This document shows, piece after piece, positions 37,856-46,886 of a DNA stretch of 64,000 nt. The notes under the pieces were generated by a model, which saw only the letters and a list, made by a program, of their open reading frames with translations, was not told the origin of the DNA and did no database searches. The position numbers were made by a program, and so were the translations under genes. Source of the stretch: Hyphomicrobium sp. MC1 (lineage in GTDB: Bacteria; Pseudomonadota; Alphaproteobacteria; Rhizobiales; Hyphomicrobiaceae); the NCBI RefSeq assembly GCF_000253295.1, contig NC_015717.1:992001-1056000 (forward strand). The letters run 5' to 3'. Positions within the stretch are counted from its first letter, which is position 1; every line of letters starts with the position of its first letter.

Positions 37856-38850
37856 CGGGCGCGCTCCTTATCGTCGGAGCTGACGGCATCAGAGCTGGAC
37901 GACATCCAACGATAGCCCTGGGCTGAACCGTTGAGACGCATCAAGAGCGACAGCAGCGGCTCGGAGGCCGGGCGGTCGGTGTGGTGGGTCAGCAGCGACC
38001 AGCCGAAGCGTTTCGCCATCTCGGCGACCTCGGCGCGATGGGCTGCGAAGCGTTCCTGATATTTCGGACGGAGCGATTCAACGCGGTCGGCAACCCAACG
38101 CTGACTGCCGGACGGAGTCAGGAATTCGGTGCGGCCGTGATAGGGCAGCGTCTCTTCCGCCGGGTCGATCACCTGCACGAGGTGACCGCCGACGCCATTG
38201 CCCGCGTACCCTTCGAGGCGTTCGCGAATGGCGTGCACGGGGGCAAGAAAATCGCTGAACAGGATCAGGCCGGAAAAGCGGTTGAGGCCGGCATTGGGCG
38301 GCAAGCTTTTCTGCGTTGTTTCGGAATTGGCGTTGGCGGCAATCGTTTCGGCAATGCGCGTCGCGGCATTGCGGCTGGCAGTCGGCAGCATCTGCGCGAG
38401 CAATGCAACGCGCTCTCCACCGCGAACAAGCATCTCGGCGGCGGCGAGTGTCAGCACCAGCGCGCGGTCGCGTTTGGTGACTGGCGCGAGATGGCTCTTG
38501 AAGTCCATCGACGGCGAAATGTCGGGCCAGAGATAGAGCGTGTGCGCGGCTTCCCACTCGCGTTCGCGAACGAAGAGATGATCCGAGCTTGCCGAGCGGC
38601 GCCAATCGACGAGGCTCGCATTCTCGCCCGACTGATATTGGCGGAACTGCCAGAACGTTTCGCCGGGTCCGGCGCGACGGCGTCCGTGAATGCCCTGCGC
38701 AACAGTCGAGGCGATGCGCGCTGCTTCCATCAGCAGCTCCGGCATCCGGTCGACGATGGTGACGGCTTCGCGCTCAAGCGTGAGGACGCGCCGCCTTTCG
38801 GAGCTGTTGCCTTCGCCTGACGTTCCTGTCCGCCCTATTGGGCTCGCCAT
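37852..38850 (-). CDS. DUF58 domain protein
   Basis: This 332-residue cytoplasmic protein contains the DUF58 core, GETFWQFRQYQSGENASLVDW and VREREWEAAHTLYLWPDISPSM, a VWA-like fold with the metal-site DxSxS variant DISPSM. DUF58 proteins are paired with MoxR ATPases and are thought to act as co-chaperones in protein assembly or metal insertion. Here moxR lies 7 bases upstream, and the DUF4159 gene overlaps its stop by 4 bases, so translation is coupled. The ATG start has GGT-type weak ribosome sites. Confidence 0.88.
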   Translation of the reverse strand: MASPIGRTGTSGEGNSSERRRVLTLEREAVTIVDRMPELLMEAARIASTVAQGIHGRRRAGPGETFWQFRQYQSGENASLVDWRRSASSDHLFVREREWEAAHTLYLWPDISPSMDFKSHLAPVTKRDRALVLTLAAAEMLVRGGERVALLAQMLPTASRNAATRIAETIAANANSETTQKSLPPNAGLNRFSGLILFSDFLAPVHAIRERLEGYAGNGVGGHLVQVIDPAEETLPYHGRTEFLTPSGSQRWVADRVESLRPKYQERFAAHRAEVAEMAKRFGWSLLTHHTDRPASEPLLSLLMRLNGSAQGYRWMSSSSDAVSSDDKERAR

Positions 38851-38857
38851 CCCGCAC

Positions 38858-39856
<999 letters not shown>

Positions 39857-40045
39857 AAAGGGGGCCTCGCGCAGCTGCTTCTTGTCATTCTTGGTGGCGA
39901 ATTCGCCTTACAAAACAATGGCCGAGCGGCTGCGTACTCGGCCTTAAGCATCAGCCTAGACGATCCTGCCCAGCCCTCATAGGGTCAAGTGAATGTTACG
40001 TTAGGATGAGGTGCATCTGAAGGCACCTTGAGGGCGCGGGCAGAA

Positions 40046-40648
40046 ATGCCGAATGAAAAACTGCAAGTTGCGTCCGGGAATGGAAATTCTGACGCACGAC
40101 CGGGTGGATTGGATGCGCTTTTGCGAGCGGCGTCGGAAGGTGGCGCGTCGAGCATAAGACCGGTGGAAAAGTGGAATCCGCCGTACTGTGGCGACATCGG
40201 CATGGAGATCCGCCGCGACGGGACGTGGCTCTATCAGAGGAGCCCGATCGGACGCATCGCGCTCGTCAAGCTGTTCGCGTCGATCCTGAGAAAGGACGAT
40301 GACGGACGAACGTATCTCGTGACGCCGGCGGAGAAGGTCGACGTTCAAGTCGAGGACGCGCCGTTCCTCGCCGTCGAGATGGCGGTCGAGGGCGAGGGGC
40401 AAGCGCAGCGGCTGACGTTCCGCACCAATCTCGATGACGTCGTGACGGTCGATGCGGAGCATCCGCTGCGGTTCGCGCCGAGCGGACCCGACGGCGGGCT
40501 GAAGCCCTACGTGCTCGTGCGCGGGAGATTGGAAGCGCTGTGCACGCGCGCGGTTTACGCGGAGCTGGTAGAGTTGGCAGTTGCCGCAGGTGATGACGGC
40601 GATGCGGTCGGGGTTTGGAGTGGCGGGATGTGGTGGGGGATGGGGTAG
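40046..40648 (+). CDS. DUF1285 domain protein
   Basis: This protein has 200 residues from the ATG at 40046; an upstream TTG at 40028 is less likely. The DUF1285 core (KWNPPYCGDIGMEIRRDGTW, YQRSPIGRIALVKLFASIL, YLVTPAEKVDVQVED) is intact. In many Hyphomicrobiales this gene follows moxR divergently and is followed by a CoA pyrophosphatase (Nudix) and the tRNA CCA-adding enzyme. Here those two genes are missing and the A+T-rich DUF262-HEPN cassette begins 63 bases later. Function unknown. Confidence 0.85.
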   Translation: MPNEKLQVASGNGNSDARPGGLDALLRAASEGGASSIRPVEKWNPPYCGDIGMEIRRDGTWLYQRSPIGRIALVKLFASILRKDDDGRTYLVTPAEKVDVQVEDAPFLAVEMAVEGEGQAQRLTFRTNLDDVVTVDAEHPLRFAPSGPDGGLKPYVLVRGRLEALCTRAVYAELVELAVAAGDDGDAVGVWSGGMWWGMG

Positions 40649-40711
40649 TTAGAAATGATTTCTGTTCTCCGGGGATGTTCTGATAGCTAATTCGAGTGTC
40701 GCGACGGCAAT

Positions 40712-41935
40712 ATGAGAAATCACATGACAAAACGGAAGTTCGACGTTGAGCCGAGAGATGAAGAATTTGAAGAAGACGAACCCCGTGAGCGGCCGGAAGA
40801 CCTTGCAATTGCCGCCGGCGATTTTGGTCAACTGCTTGTTGCGCCGAGCGATTGGACGATCCAATCTCTTCTTCACCAAATAGGAAAGCAGATTGATCTT
40901 AATCCGGAATTCCAAAGACGAGGTGTTTGGAGTCGGCAAGCGAAATCCAGTTTCATCGAATCTCTTTTTCTGAATATACCAATTCCCCAAATTCTTCTCG
41001 CCGCGAAGAAAGACAACCGAAATTCATTCATCGTCCTTGATGGCAAGCAGCGGCTACTAACTATAAAGCAATTCTACGACGGTGTTTTGGATGACGGGTC
41101 CAAATTCGTGCTGAGTGGGTTGCGTGTTCTCACTGCACTAGAGGGAAAAGACTGGTCGGAAATTTCGCAAACGGGAGAGTGGGCAGATCGATTTTTAAAC
41201 ACGACTCAGCGGACGGCGGTGTTGAGAGGTTGGGATAGAGAAGATGTTCTCTACGAAATTTTCCACCGGCTCAATTCGGGATCAGTGAAGTTATCGCCGA
41301 TGGAACTTCGTATGTCGTTGTACCCAGGCGGCTTCTTAAAGCACATAATTTCTTGGTCCGAGAAGATGGGTGCGATACATGAGCTCCTGCGACTGAAGCA
41401 CCCTGATAAGCGCATGTCCGATGTAGAGATTGCTGTGCGCCATTTAGCGTTCGGTGATCCTCGCTTTGTTTACGATGGAAATCTGAAAAAGTTTCTCGAC
41501 GACGCATGTCGTCAGTACAACGTTGATTTCATGAACGTTACGACAAAGAGTGCGATCGAAGATCGGCTAGCGCAGCTTGAGGACAGCATTCGTGAGGTTA
41601 TCTCGATCTTCGGGATCGATAACGCCTGCAGGAAATGGAAAGGTACCAAATATGAGCGGCGTTTTAATCGAGCCATTTTTGATATTCAGGTCGGTTCGTT
41701 AGCTTCGAGCGTTCTGCGAAATATTGTGAGCAAGGACCGGCCCAGATACGAGAAATTGTTTCAGAAGCTAAGTGAGGAGGATGATGAATTCGTCAGATCA
41801 ATGGAAACGACGACGAAGAGTGTTGCTTCAGTCAGGAAGCGATTTGGAACATGGTATAATGCTATTAAATTGGAATATAAAGTTGATCTAGTGATGGCGC
41901 AAATAGCGGATTCTCCTAATGCGTCATCCAACTGA
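40712..41935 (+). CDS. DUF262 (ParB-fold, GmrS-like) protein
   Basis: This 407-residue protein has the DUF262 signature: LNPEFQRRGVW (residues 63-73), then FIESLFLNIPIPQILL, then VLDGKQRLLTI with the DGxQR motif (110-114). In GmrSD, BrxU and SspE this motif belongs to an NTP-dependent nuclease or sensor domain against modified phage DNA. The usual DUF1524 HNH partner is absent; the C-terminal 230 residues are helical with no known motif. The N-terminus is acidic. Base composition is clearly lower in G+C than the neighbours. It overlaps the HEPN gene by 17 bases. Confidence 0.8.
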   Translation: MRNHMTKRKFDVEPRDEEFEEDEPRERPEDLAIAAGDFGQLLVAPSDWTIQSLLHQIGKQIDLNPEFQRRGVWSRQAKSSFIESLFLNIPIPQILLAAKKDNRNSFIVLDGKQRLLTIKQFYDGVLDDGSKFVLSGLRVLTALEGKDWSEISQTGEWADRFLNTTQRTAVLRGWDREDVLYEIFHRLNSGSVKLSPMELRMSLYPGGFLKHIISWSEKMGAIHELLRLKHPDKRMSDVEIAVRHLAFGDPRFVYDGNLKKFLDDACRQYNVDFMNVTTKSAIEDRLAQLEDSIREVISIFGIDNACRKWKGTKYERRFNRAIFDIQVGSLASSVLRNIVSKDRPRYEKLFQKLSEEDDEFVRSMETTTKSVASVRKRFGTWYNAIKLEYKVDLVMAQIADSPNASSN

Positions 41936-42554
41936 CATGCTGAAGAAATTGAAAATGGAGATAAGGCAGGCAGGGAAGATTGTGGCCGGTGTTCCCACAA
42001 CCGGATCGGTCACGCCGCTCCACCACTTGAAAGTACAGTCATTTATTTTGCTATCTCATGCTGCATTCGAGCAGTACCTTGAGGAACTGGGAAGGCAAAT
42101 CGCAAGAGATGCTCGACGTCAATTTAAAGCTAAAGGACGCATCTCTAAGGTTTTGGTTACTCTTATGACCGCTAAAGCATTGGACGACGTCGCTGACAAA
42201 GCCCGAAAACGAGTGACTGAGGACATTGTTCATAACTTGGATGTTTTTTCTGAATTGGCTCTAAGTAGATACGAAAAAATGTTAGGCGATAATCACGGGA
42301 TTTGTGAGCAAAACCAGAAGAATATTTTGTTGCCAATCGGTGTTGATCCCGAAATGATCGATACATCCCTTATGAATACCTTGAACGCGTTTGGTAAAAT
42401 GAGAGGAACAATAGCGCATACGTTCGCAATGGTTCGAACGGAGCATACACTAAGCGATGTAAACGCCACCCTTTCACTGATATTGGGAAGTATTGGAAGT
42501 TTCGATCAAGCTGCATGTTCGGCTCTAAAGCTCGGTATGGCGAAGTCAAGTTAG
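41919..42554 (+). CDS. HEPN-domain protein (RiboL-PSP/MAE_28990-like)
   Basis: This 211-residue all-helical protein starts at 41919, or at 41937 just after the DUF262 stop. Helix SHAAFEQYLEELGRQ (residues 46-60) is typical of HEPN proteins, and MRGTIAHTF gives R162-x4-H167, the RNase motif of active HEPN toxins. The nearest groups appear to be RiboL-PSP or MAE_28990-like HEPN families. Overlap with the DUF262 gene shows one transcript and coupled translation. Low G+C (24 of 60 bases at 42301-42360) suggests transfer. A toxin or abortive-infection RNase is the likely role. Confidence 0.75.
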   Translation: MRHPTDMLKKLKMEIRQAGKIVAGVPTTGSVTPLHHLKVQSFILLSHAAFEQYLEELGRQIARDARRQFKAKGRISKVLVTLMTAKALDDVADKARKRVTEDIVHNLDVFSELALSRYEKMLGDNHGICEQNQKNILLPIGVDPEMIDTSLMNTLNAFGKMRGTIAHTFAMVRTEHTLSDVNATLSLILGSIGSFDQAACSALKLGMAKSS

Positions 42555-42586
42555 ATTGCAAGCAGTTGATGTTGGAGCTTGCCCTC

Positions 42587-42643
42587 AAAAAACTTATCCC
42601 CGCTCACGCACTCCCGCTGACTACCCTCTCCTCCCGCCGCGAC
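42587..42643 (+). repeat. Direct repeat, copy 1, left of GNAT gene
   Basis: Copy 1 begins AAAAAACTTATCCCCGCTC and ends CCCGCCGCGAC. Both 19-base and 11-base ends are identical to copy 2 at 43351-43408; the middle is similar, C/T-rich and about one base shorter. The pair brackets the GNAT gene. Confidence 0.75.
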
Positions 42644-42725
42644 GTCGAAGGTCTAAACCCGCCCCACCTTCCGAGACTGCTGGACGCGTTGCCTGCGCCT
42701 TCGCGTTCCGCCATACCCTCCCGCG

Positions 42726-43343
42726 ATGGAAACTTCTAATCCTCACCTTCCAGACGGCTATTCGCCGATACCGGCGGGGAAGCTGGTCAATGCCGTGACA
42801 TTCGTCGAGATGTGCGAGCGGCCGACGCCCTCGCGCGCCACGAATGAATCATCATCGCTTTCGATATCGCGGTGGAGATCCCCCGATCTCGATGCTTATC
42901 GCGCGTTGTTCCGCGCCGTCGGTGAAGATTGGTTGTGGTGGTCGCGTCTCCGGCTGACTGATGAGGCCTTGGCGGCCGTCCTCAGCAATCCCGGCGTCGA
43001 GGTTTTTGTCCTGACCGACGGCGACGCGCGCATCGGTCTGCTCGAATTGGATTTTCGCGAAGATCAAGAGTGCGAGATTACGTGGTTCGGCGTCGTCAAA
43101 GAAGCCATCGGCAAAGGCGCGGGCCGGTTCATGATGGATTTCGCAATCGACACGGCGTGGGCGCATCCCATTCGCAGGCTGTGGCTGCACACCTGCAGCT
43201 TCGATCATCCGGGCGCGTTGGCGTTCTATCGGCGGTCCGGCTTTCGGCCCTATGCCTTTATGGTTGAGGTGGAGAACGATCCGCGCCTCGCTGGCCTGCT
43301 GCCGCGAACGGCCGCGCCGCAAATTCCTTTGTTGGAGTGGTGA
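42726..43343 (+). CDS. GNAT N-acetyltransferase
   Basis: This 205-residue GNAT protein begins METSNPHLPDGYSPIPAGKL. It has the GNAT order: SISRWRSPDLDAYRALFRAV, VFVLTDGDARIGLLELDF, then the acetyl-CoA loop FGVVKEAIGKGAGRFMMDF (Gly-x-Gly in GKGAGR), and FDHPGALAFYRRSGFRPY, the conserved end. It is flanked by an imperfect direct repeat, and its last 28 codons recur as a broken copy at 45132. The substrate is unknown. G+C is back to the neighbours' level. Confidence 0.85.
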   Translation: METSNPHLPDGYSPIPAGKLVNAVTFVEMCERPTPSRATNESSSLSISRWRSPDLDAYRALFRAVGEDWLWWSRLRLTDEALAAVLSNPGVEVFVLTDGDARIGLLELDFREDQECEITWFGVVKEAIGKGAGRFMMDFAIDTAWAHPIRRLWLHTCSFDHPGALAFYRRSGFRPYAFMVEVENDPRLAGLLPRTAAPQIPLLEW

Positions 43344-43350
43344 CGGGGGA

Positions 43351-43408
43351 AAAAAACTTATCCCCGCTCTGGCGCGCTCCCGCATACTCCCTCCTATCCC
43401 GCCGCGAC
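43351..43408 (+). repeat. Direct repeat, copy 2, right of GNAT gene
   Basis: This 58-base copy starts 8 bases after the GNAT stop codon, with the same AAAAAACTTATCCCCGCTC head and CCCGCCGCGAC tail as copy 1, 764 bases apart. On the minus strand the head reads GAGCGGGGATAAGTTTTTT, ending in a T-run. Confidence 0.75.
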
Positions 43409-43756
43409 TTGCAAGGGCGCGAAACTCGAGCATGGGGTTTTGCGTGCGGATGAGAGCGTGCCGGGCCGCCAGCGATATCGGCGCGCCTGGGGATCCCTGC
43501 CGGCCGCGAGCGGACCACCATGGCGTGGTATCGCGGTTCAACTCCCGCTCCAACTCGAGATGCACGGGAGGATGGTGGGTTCACGGCTCGAAAGGAAGCT
43601 CGCTTCCTTTCAGGTTGCGAGTGCCCCGGAATGCCGGTTCGGCCGCCGCTGGGTGCATGAACAAGACTTGGCACTGTCCCGGGGCGGCGAAGGCTGCATC
43701 CGAAGTACAATAAGACAAGAGAGCGAGGCCCCGCCGCCCTGGCCCTTGTTGCGTTT

Positions 43757-43797
43757 GCCATCGGCGACTCCGCTACGCGGAGCCGGCCGCCGATGGC
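43757..43797. repeat. Nested inverted repeat
   Basis: The outer arms GCCATCGGC (43757-43765) and GCCGATGGC (43789-43797) enclose inner arms CTCCGC and GCGGAG around TAC. All arms are perfect. It lies in a gene-free stretch and has no T-tract on either side, so it is not a standard terminator. Confidence 0.6.
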
Positions 43798-43931
43798 GCT
43801 TGCTTTTGCGTCTTTCTTCGGACGTCGGCCGCGCAACCGGCACGCGTTCCACGAGCCGGCCGTCGGCGCATGACCGTTTCCACCGGCCGCCGATCGCGGG
43901 TGTGCCGTCGCTTAGAGCGTCGAAAAAATCA

Positions 43932-44141
43932 TCACTTCGACGGCTTCTTGCGGGCGTCCAGGCATTTGCCGCCCTTGAGATACTGATACGTGCCCTTGCA
44001 CGATTTCCAGCCCTTCACGTGATGGGTCTTGTGATGGCCGTGATGCTTCGTGGCCTTCTTGGCTTTGCCGGCCTCGGCAGCGGACGTCGCGGCGAATGCG
44101 ATCGCCATCGTTGCGATGGCGAGCAGGAATTTCGAATTCAT
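43932..44141 (-). CDS. Small secreted His/Lys-rich protein
   Basis: This protein has 69 residues from the ATG at 44141; GGGGGT lies 7 bases upstream. A signal peptide (LLAIATMAIAFAATSAAEA) leads to a short basic mature part, AGKAKKATKHHGHHKTHHVKG by stretches, then WKSCKGTYQYLKGGKCLD with two cysteines. The His-Lys cluster suggests metal or polyanion binding. Similar short proteins occur in Hyphomicrobiales. Function unknown. Confidence 0.65.
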   Translation of the reverse strand: MNSKFLLAIATMAIAFAATSAAEAGKAKKATKHHGHHKTHHVKGWKSCKGTYQYLKGGKCLDARKKPSK

Positions 44142-44336
44142 AAGGTGGACCCCCAAATGCGGTTTGAGCGTCTGAGACTCATCCGCTGGCGGACGAGTTC
44201 AGCCGTCCGCGCCCCTTATCCCAGATTTATAACAAGCCGGTGTAAGCGCCGGGAGGTTCCGACGAATGACGATGGGCGTGAGCGCCAGTTGGTGTTGCGG
44301 GAGGCGGCGCCTGGGGGTGTTGGAAAGTCTGCTACG

Positions 44337-44525
44337 TTATCGCTTCTTCTTCGTCGCGGGGGGATTGGCTGCTTCCCGGGCGAGCCGCTCGGCGCGAAGT
44401 CGTTCAGTCTTGGCGCGAACGGCTTGGCGTTCCGCTTCGTGGTCTTTCATCGCTTGCGATGCTTCCTGAGCCTTCCGCAGCTTAACGGTTGCTGCACTCG
44501 ACAGGTCTTTCCGGGGCATAGCCAT
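44337..44525 (-). CDS. Small charged helical protein
   Basis: This protein has 62 residues from the ATG at 44525 (AAGGA 8 bases upstream); a second Met two residues on is also possible. It is almost entirely one charged helix (Lys/Arg/Glu/Ala, for example RKAQEASQAMKDHEAERQA), ending PPATKKKR. It follows the cold-shock gene's terminator on the same strand. It may bind nucleic acid or a protein partner by coiled coil; nothing more can be read. Confidence 0.6.
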   Translation of the reverse strand: MAMPRKDLSSAATVKLRKAQEASQAMKDHEAERQAVRAKTERLRAERLAREAANPPATKKKR

Positions 44526-44552
44526 GAAATCGTTCCTTGATTTTGACGGGCA

Positions 44553-44590
44553 AACAAAAACCCGCGGCTGGCCGAGCAGACGCGGGTTTC
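44553..44590 (-). terminator. Rho-independent terminator of the cold-shock gene
   Basis: On the minus strand AAACCCGCG (44590-44582) pairs with CGCGGGTTT (44567-44559) and runs into TTTTTGTTTGC. It lies 60 bases past the cspA stop. Confidence 0.85.
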
Positions 44591-44650
44591 GTTGATCCGG
44601 TTCGTGTTCGAGGCCAGCAGGGGCTGGCCAGGTCCCGATCTTTATGGAGA

Positions 44651-44860
44651 TCAGGCGGCGCGCAGGTTGTCGGCCGACGACTTGCCGCTGCGGCGGTCAG
44701 CTACGACATCGAACGAAACCTTCTGGCCTTCGTTAAGGCCGTTCATGCCCGCACGCTCGACGGCGCTGATGTGCACGAAAACGTCGTTGCCGCCATCATC
44801 CGGCTGGATGAAGCCGTAGCCTTTTTGGCCATTGAACCATTTCACGGTACCAGTCTGCAT
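44651..44860 (-). CDS. cspA: Cold-shock RNA-binding protein
   Basis: This 69-residue protein starts at the ATG at 44860, with AAGGA upstream. The CSD fold is complete: [20 protein letters not shown] (RNP1-like KGYGFI) and [13 protein letters not shown] (RNP2-like VFVHI). CspA proteins are single-strand RNA/DNA chaperones. A long A+T-rich leader of about 200 bases upstream fits the cold-regulated 5' UTR known for this family, though the exact transcript start is not visible. Confidence 0.95.
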   Translation of the reverse strand: MQTGTVKWFNGQKGYGFIQPDDGGNDVFVHISAVERAGMNGLNEGQKVSFDVVADRRSGKSSADNLRAA

Positions 44861-45131
44861 AGGTAAAATCCTTAGTTTATGCGCGATTATTCCCGACAAT
44901 GCCGGGACTGACAGTCGAGATTTGTTGGGAAGGTCGTCGGTCAGGCGCGCACTTCGCGGGCGAGGCCAAGTCATTTTCAGCGAAGCTCGAACGGAGAAAC
45001 AATAGAAAAAATGCTGCTTCTATGCAAGCGCAATCGGTTCAGCGCGCAAAAACGTGTTTCCAATCGGACGTTGCAAAGCCCTTGATCTAAGGGTTTGCCT
45101 TGGTGGGACGATCGCAATCTTTAACGGTTAG

Positions 45132-45224
45132 GTGGCCGAGGTGACGGACGATCCGCGTCGCGCGGGCCTGATGCCGCGGACGGCAGCGCCGCATATTCCG
45201 CTGTTGGAGCCCCACGGCAAATAG
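45132..45224 (+). pseudogene. 3' remnant of a GNAT gene
   Basis: The 31-codon frame VAEVTDDPRRAGLMPRTAAP then HIPLLE to a TAG matches the last 28 codons of the GNAT gene at 42726-43343 (VEVENDPRLAGLLPRTAAPQ, IPLLEW), and also the bases. No upstream GNAT body is present and the end is changed (EPHGK). It is a leftover of a duplicated or excised copy, about 1.8 kb from the intact gene. Confidence 0.75.
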
Positions 45225-45269
45225 AAGCTTGCGCGCTACGTTAAACGCTGTGTCTGTGGAGATGAACGC

Positions 45270-46886
45270 TCAGCCCGACGTCTTGGCGGGTGTGATGTGG
45301 AATTCTACGCGGCGGTTCAGACGGCGACCTGCGGCCGTGGCGTTGGATGCGATCGGTTGATCCTGTCCGTACCCGACGGCGCGCAATTTCTCGGCTGGGA
45401 CGCCCGCGCTAACGAGCACGCCAACGACGGCATCGGCTCGACGCTGCGACAACTCACGATTGCCGAGGCGGGTGCCGAAAGTGTCGGTGTGACCGCTAAC
45501 CTCTATTGCCACGTTCGTGCAACTGCGGGCGATCTCGGCAATTTTTTTGAGTTCGGCGACGCTATCGTTCGAGAGGATCGCGCTGGCATTCGCGAACGTT
45601 ATCGCTGCGGCATGGATTTCGCTATCGAGCGTTTCCCGGCAGGGTTCGACGCCAGGTACGGCGGCGACGGTCGACTCGGCGGATGGCGGCGGGGCGGCGG
45701 TTGGCGACGGTTTTTCCTCTGCTCCAGGGTTTGCCGCTGGGGTCTGTATGGTGACAGCAGGTTCAGTGGACGCGCTCGGCGACGGCGGGGCGTGTAGCAA
45801 CGGCTTTTCTTCTGTGCCGGTACTTGCTGCAGGAGCCTGCGCGGTATCGGCAGTTGCTATTGAGGCGCTTGGCGGTGGTGTGGCGGGTGTCGCTTCCGTC
45901 GCATTTTTCTCGGGTTCGACAGTTGCGCTCGGCTCCGCTTGCGCCGTCGGCGCTTTCGCAGAGCCGCTGATGTTACCTCTATAGTCGGCCGCGGTCTGGG
46001 CGTCGGCCGGAGGAGGCGAGGCGGGCACGCTTGTGGGTGGCGTGGCAGGCGCTGGCTCAGGTGCGCTTGTGGGCGATTCAACGGAACGTGGTTCCGACGG
46101 CGGCTCGGATGCCTTTGCCGAGCCGGCGGTGGCGTGTTCGTCGCCGGTCGTCGGCTGTGCCGAGGGTGGAGGCGCGGCAGCGAGGCTTGGCGGGGGAGCG
46201 GCGGAGAGCGGCTCAGCCGCATTCTTTTCCGGCCCGGAGATGGAGTTCGGCAGTGGCGGGGAAGTAATCGCCGCGAGGTTTTTGTGATCCTTCTCTTCAG
46301 TCTTCGCTTCGTCCGTCGCCGCAGGTGCGGAAGGCATGTTTGGCGACGTTGACAGCGGCGACGGCGGTGCTGCCTCGTTTGGCTCAGGTTTAGCGGCGAG
46401 CTTTGGTTCGATGTTCGGCTCGGCCTTCTGAGTAGATGGCGGTGCCGTCTGGCCTGGAATTGGCTCTGATTGTCGTGGGGCGCCCGCGGCTCGGTTCGAT
46501 TGGGCGACAATGTCAGAGATTTTGGCGCGCACGCACGAGTCGAAAAATTCGCGATTTTTACCGCCACCCGAAAAGCCGCCGCTGTTGGCTGCCAAGTCGA
46601 AATAGAAAAAACCGAGTTCATCGCCGCTTGCTGGCGGAGACGTTTCCTTAACGTCCGTGCCGTCAACCAAAAGTGACATCGTCTTGAACCAGCCCTTGCC
46701 GAAATCGACCCTGGCGGTTTTGGCGGCAATGTTGATGGCGATGATGGCGGATCCGATTTTTCTTCGGGTCGCTTCCGCTTCGGAGCCAAGCTGATAATTG
46801 CACGTGTAGGCCACTTCTCCAGCCGACGCTGCGCAAGCAAATAGCGTCGAGAGCAGGATGAGAATTATGGTCGTTGTCCGTGTCAC
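45270..46886 (-). CDS. OmpA-domain protein with long Pro/Ala-rich linker
   Basis: This 538-residue exported protein has a signal peptide (IILILLSTLFACAASAG) followed by a small globular part to about residue 130 (FGKGWFKTMSLLVDGTD, FFDSCVRAKISDIV). A 270-residue Pro/Ala/Ser/Thr/Glu linker, with repeats of the kind PAASTGTEEKP and PAANPGAEEKP, leads to the OmpA C-terminal domain (about 410-538): EVSGHTDTFGTRLGNRELS, RRADAVVGVLVSAGV, GYGQDQPIASN, RRLNRRVEFHI. That domain binds peptidoglycan through Asp and Arg. It probably bridges wall and envelope. Confidence 0.85.
   Translation of the reverse strand: MTRTTTIILILLSTLFACAASAGEVAYTCNYQLGSEAEATRRKIGSAIIAINIAAKTARVDFGKGWFKTMSLLVDGTDVKETSPPASGDELGFFYFDLAANSGGFSGGGKNREFFDSCVRAKISDIVAQSNRAAGAPRQSEPIPGQTAPPSTQKAEPNIEPKLAAKPEPNEAAPPSPLSTSPNMPSAPAATDEAKTEEKDHKNLAAITSPPLPNSISGPEKNAAEPLSAAPPPSLAAAPPPSAQPTTGDEHATAGSAKASEPPSEPRSVESPTSAPEPAPATPPTSVPASPPPADAQTAADYRGNISGSAKAPTAQAEPSATVEPEKNATEATPATPPPSASIATADTAQAPAASTGTEEKPLLHAPPSPSASTEPAVTIQTPAANPGAEEKPSPTAAPPPSAESTVAAVPGVEPCRETLDSEIHAAAITFANASAILSNDSVAELKKIAEIARSCTNVAIEVSGHTDTFGTRLGNRELSQRRADAVVGVLVSAGVPAEKLRAVGYGQDQPIASNATAAGRRLNRRVEFHITPAKTSG

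Larger units (their letters stand above)
43344..43931. other. Gene-free stretch with nested hairpin
   Basis: These 588 bases carry frames on both strands, but none has a credible start, ribosome site or codon use. It begins with the second repeat copy. At 43757-43797 is a strong nested hairpin (see separate entry). No tRNA cloverleaf is present, although GGTTCAACTCCCG at 43535 looks like a T-arm by chance. It could hold a non-coding RNA or a remnant of mobile DNA. Confidence 0.4.

Noticed and set aside
43535..43551. T-arm-like GGTTCAACTCCCG, possible tRNA
   Set aside because: No matching acceptor, D or anticodon arms can be folded around it.
43258..43836. 192-codon minus-strand frame
   Set aside because: It overlaps the end of the GNAT gene and the hairpin region, with no ribosome site or recognisable domain.
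43440..44540. 366-codon plus-strand frame
   Set aside because: It crosses two small minus-strand genes with signals and ribosome sites, and its sequence looks random and Arg-rich.
45857..46840. 327-codon minus-strand frame inside the OmpA-domain gene
   Set aside because: It is an out-of-frame reading of the repetitive linker, almost all Arg, Pro and His.
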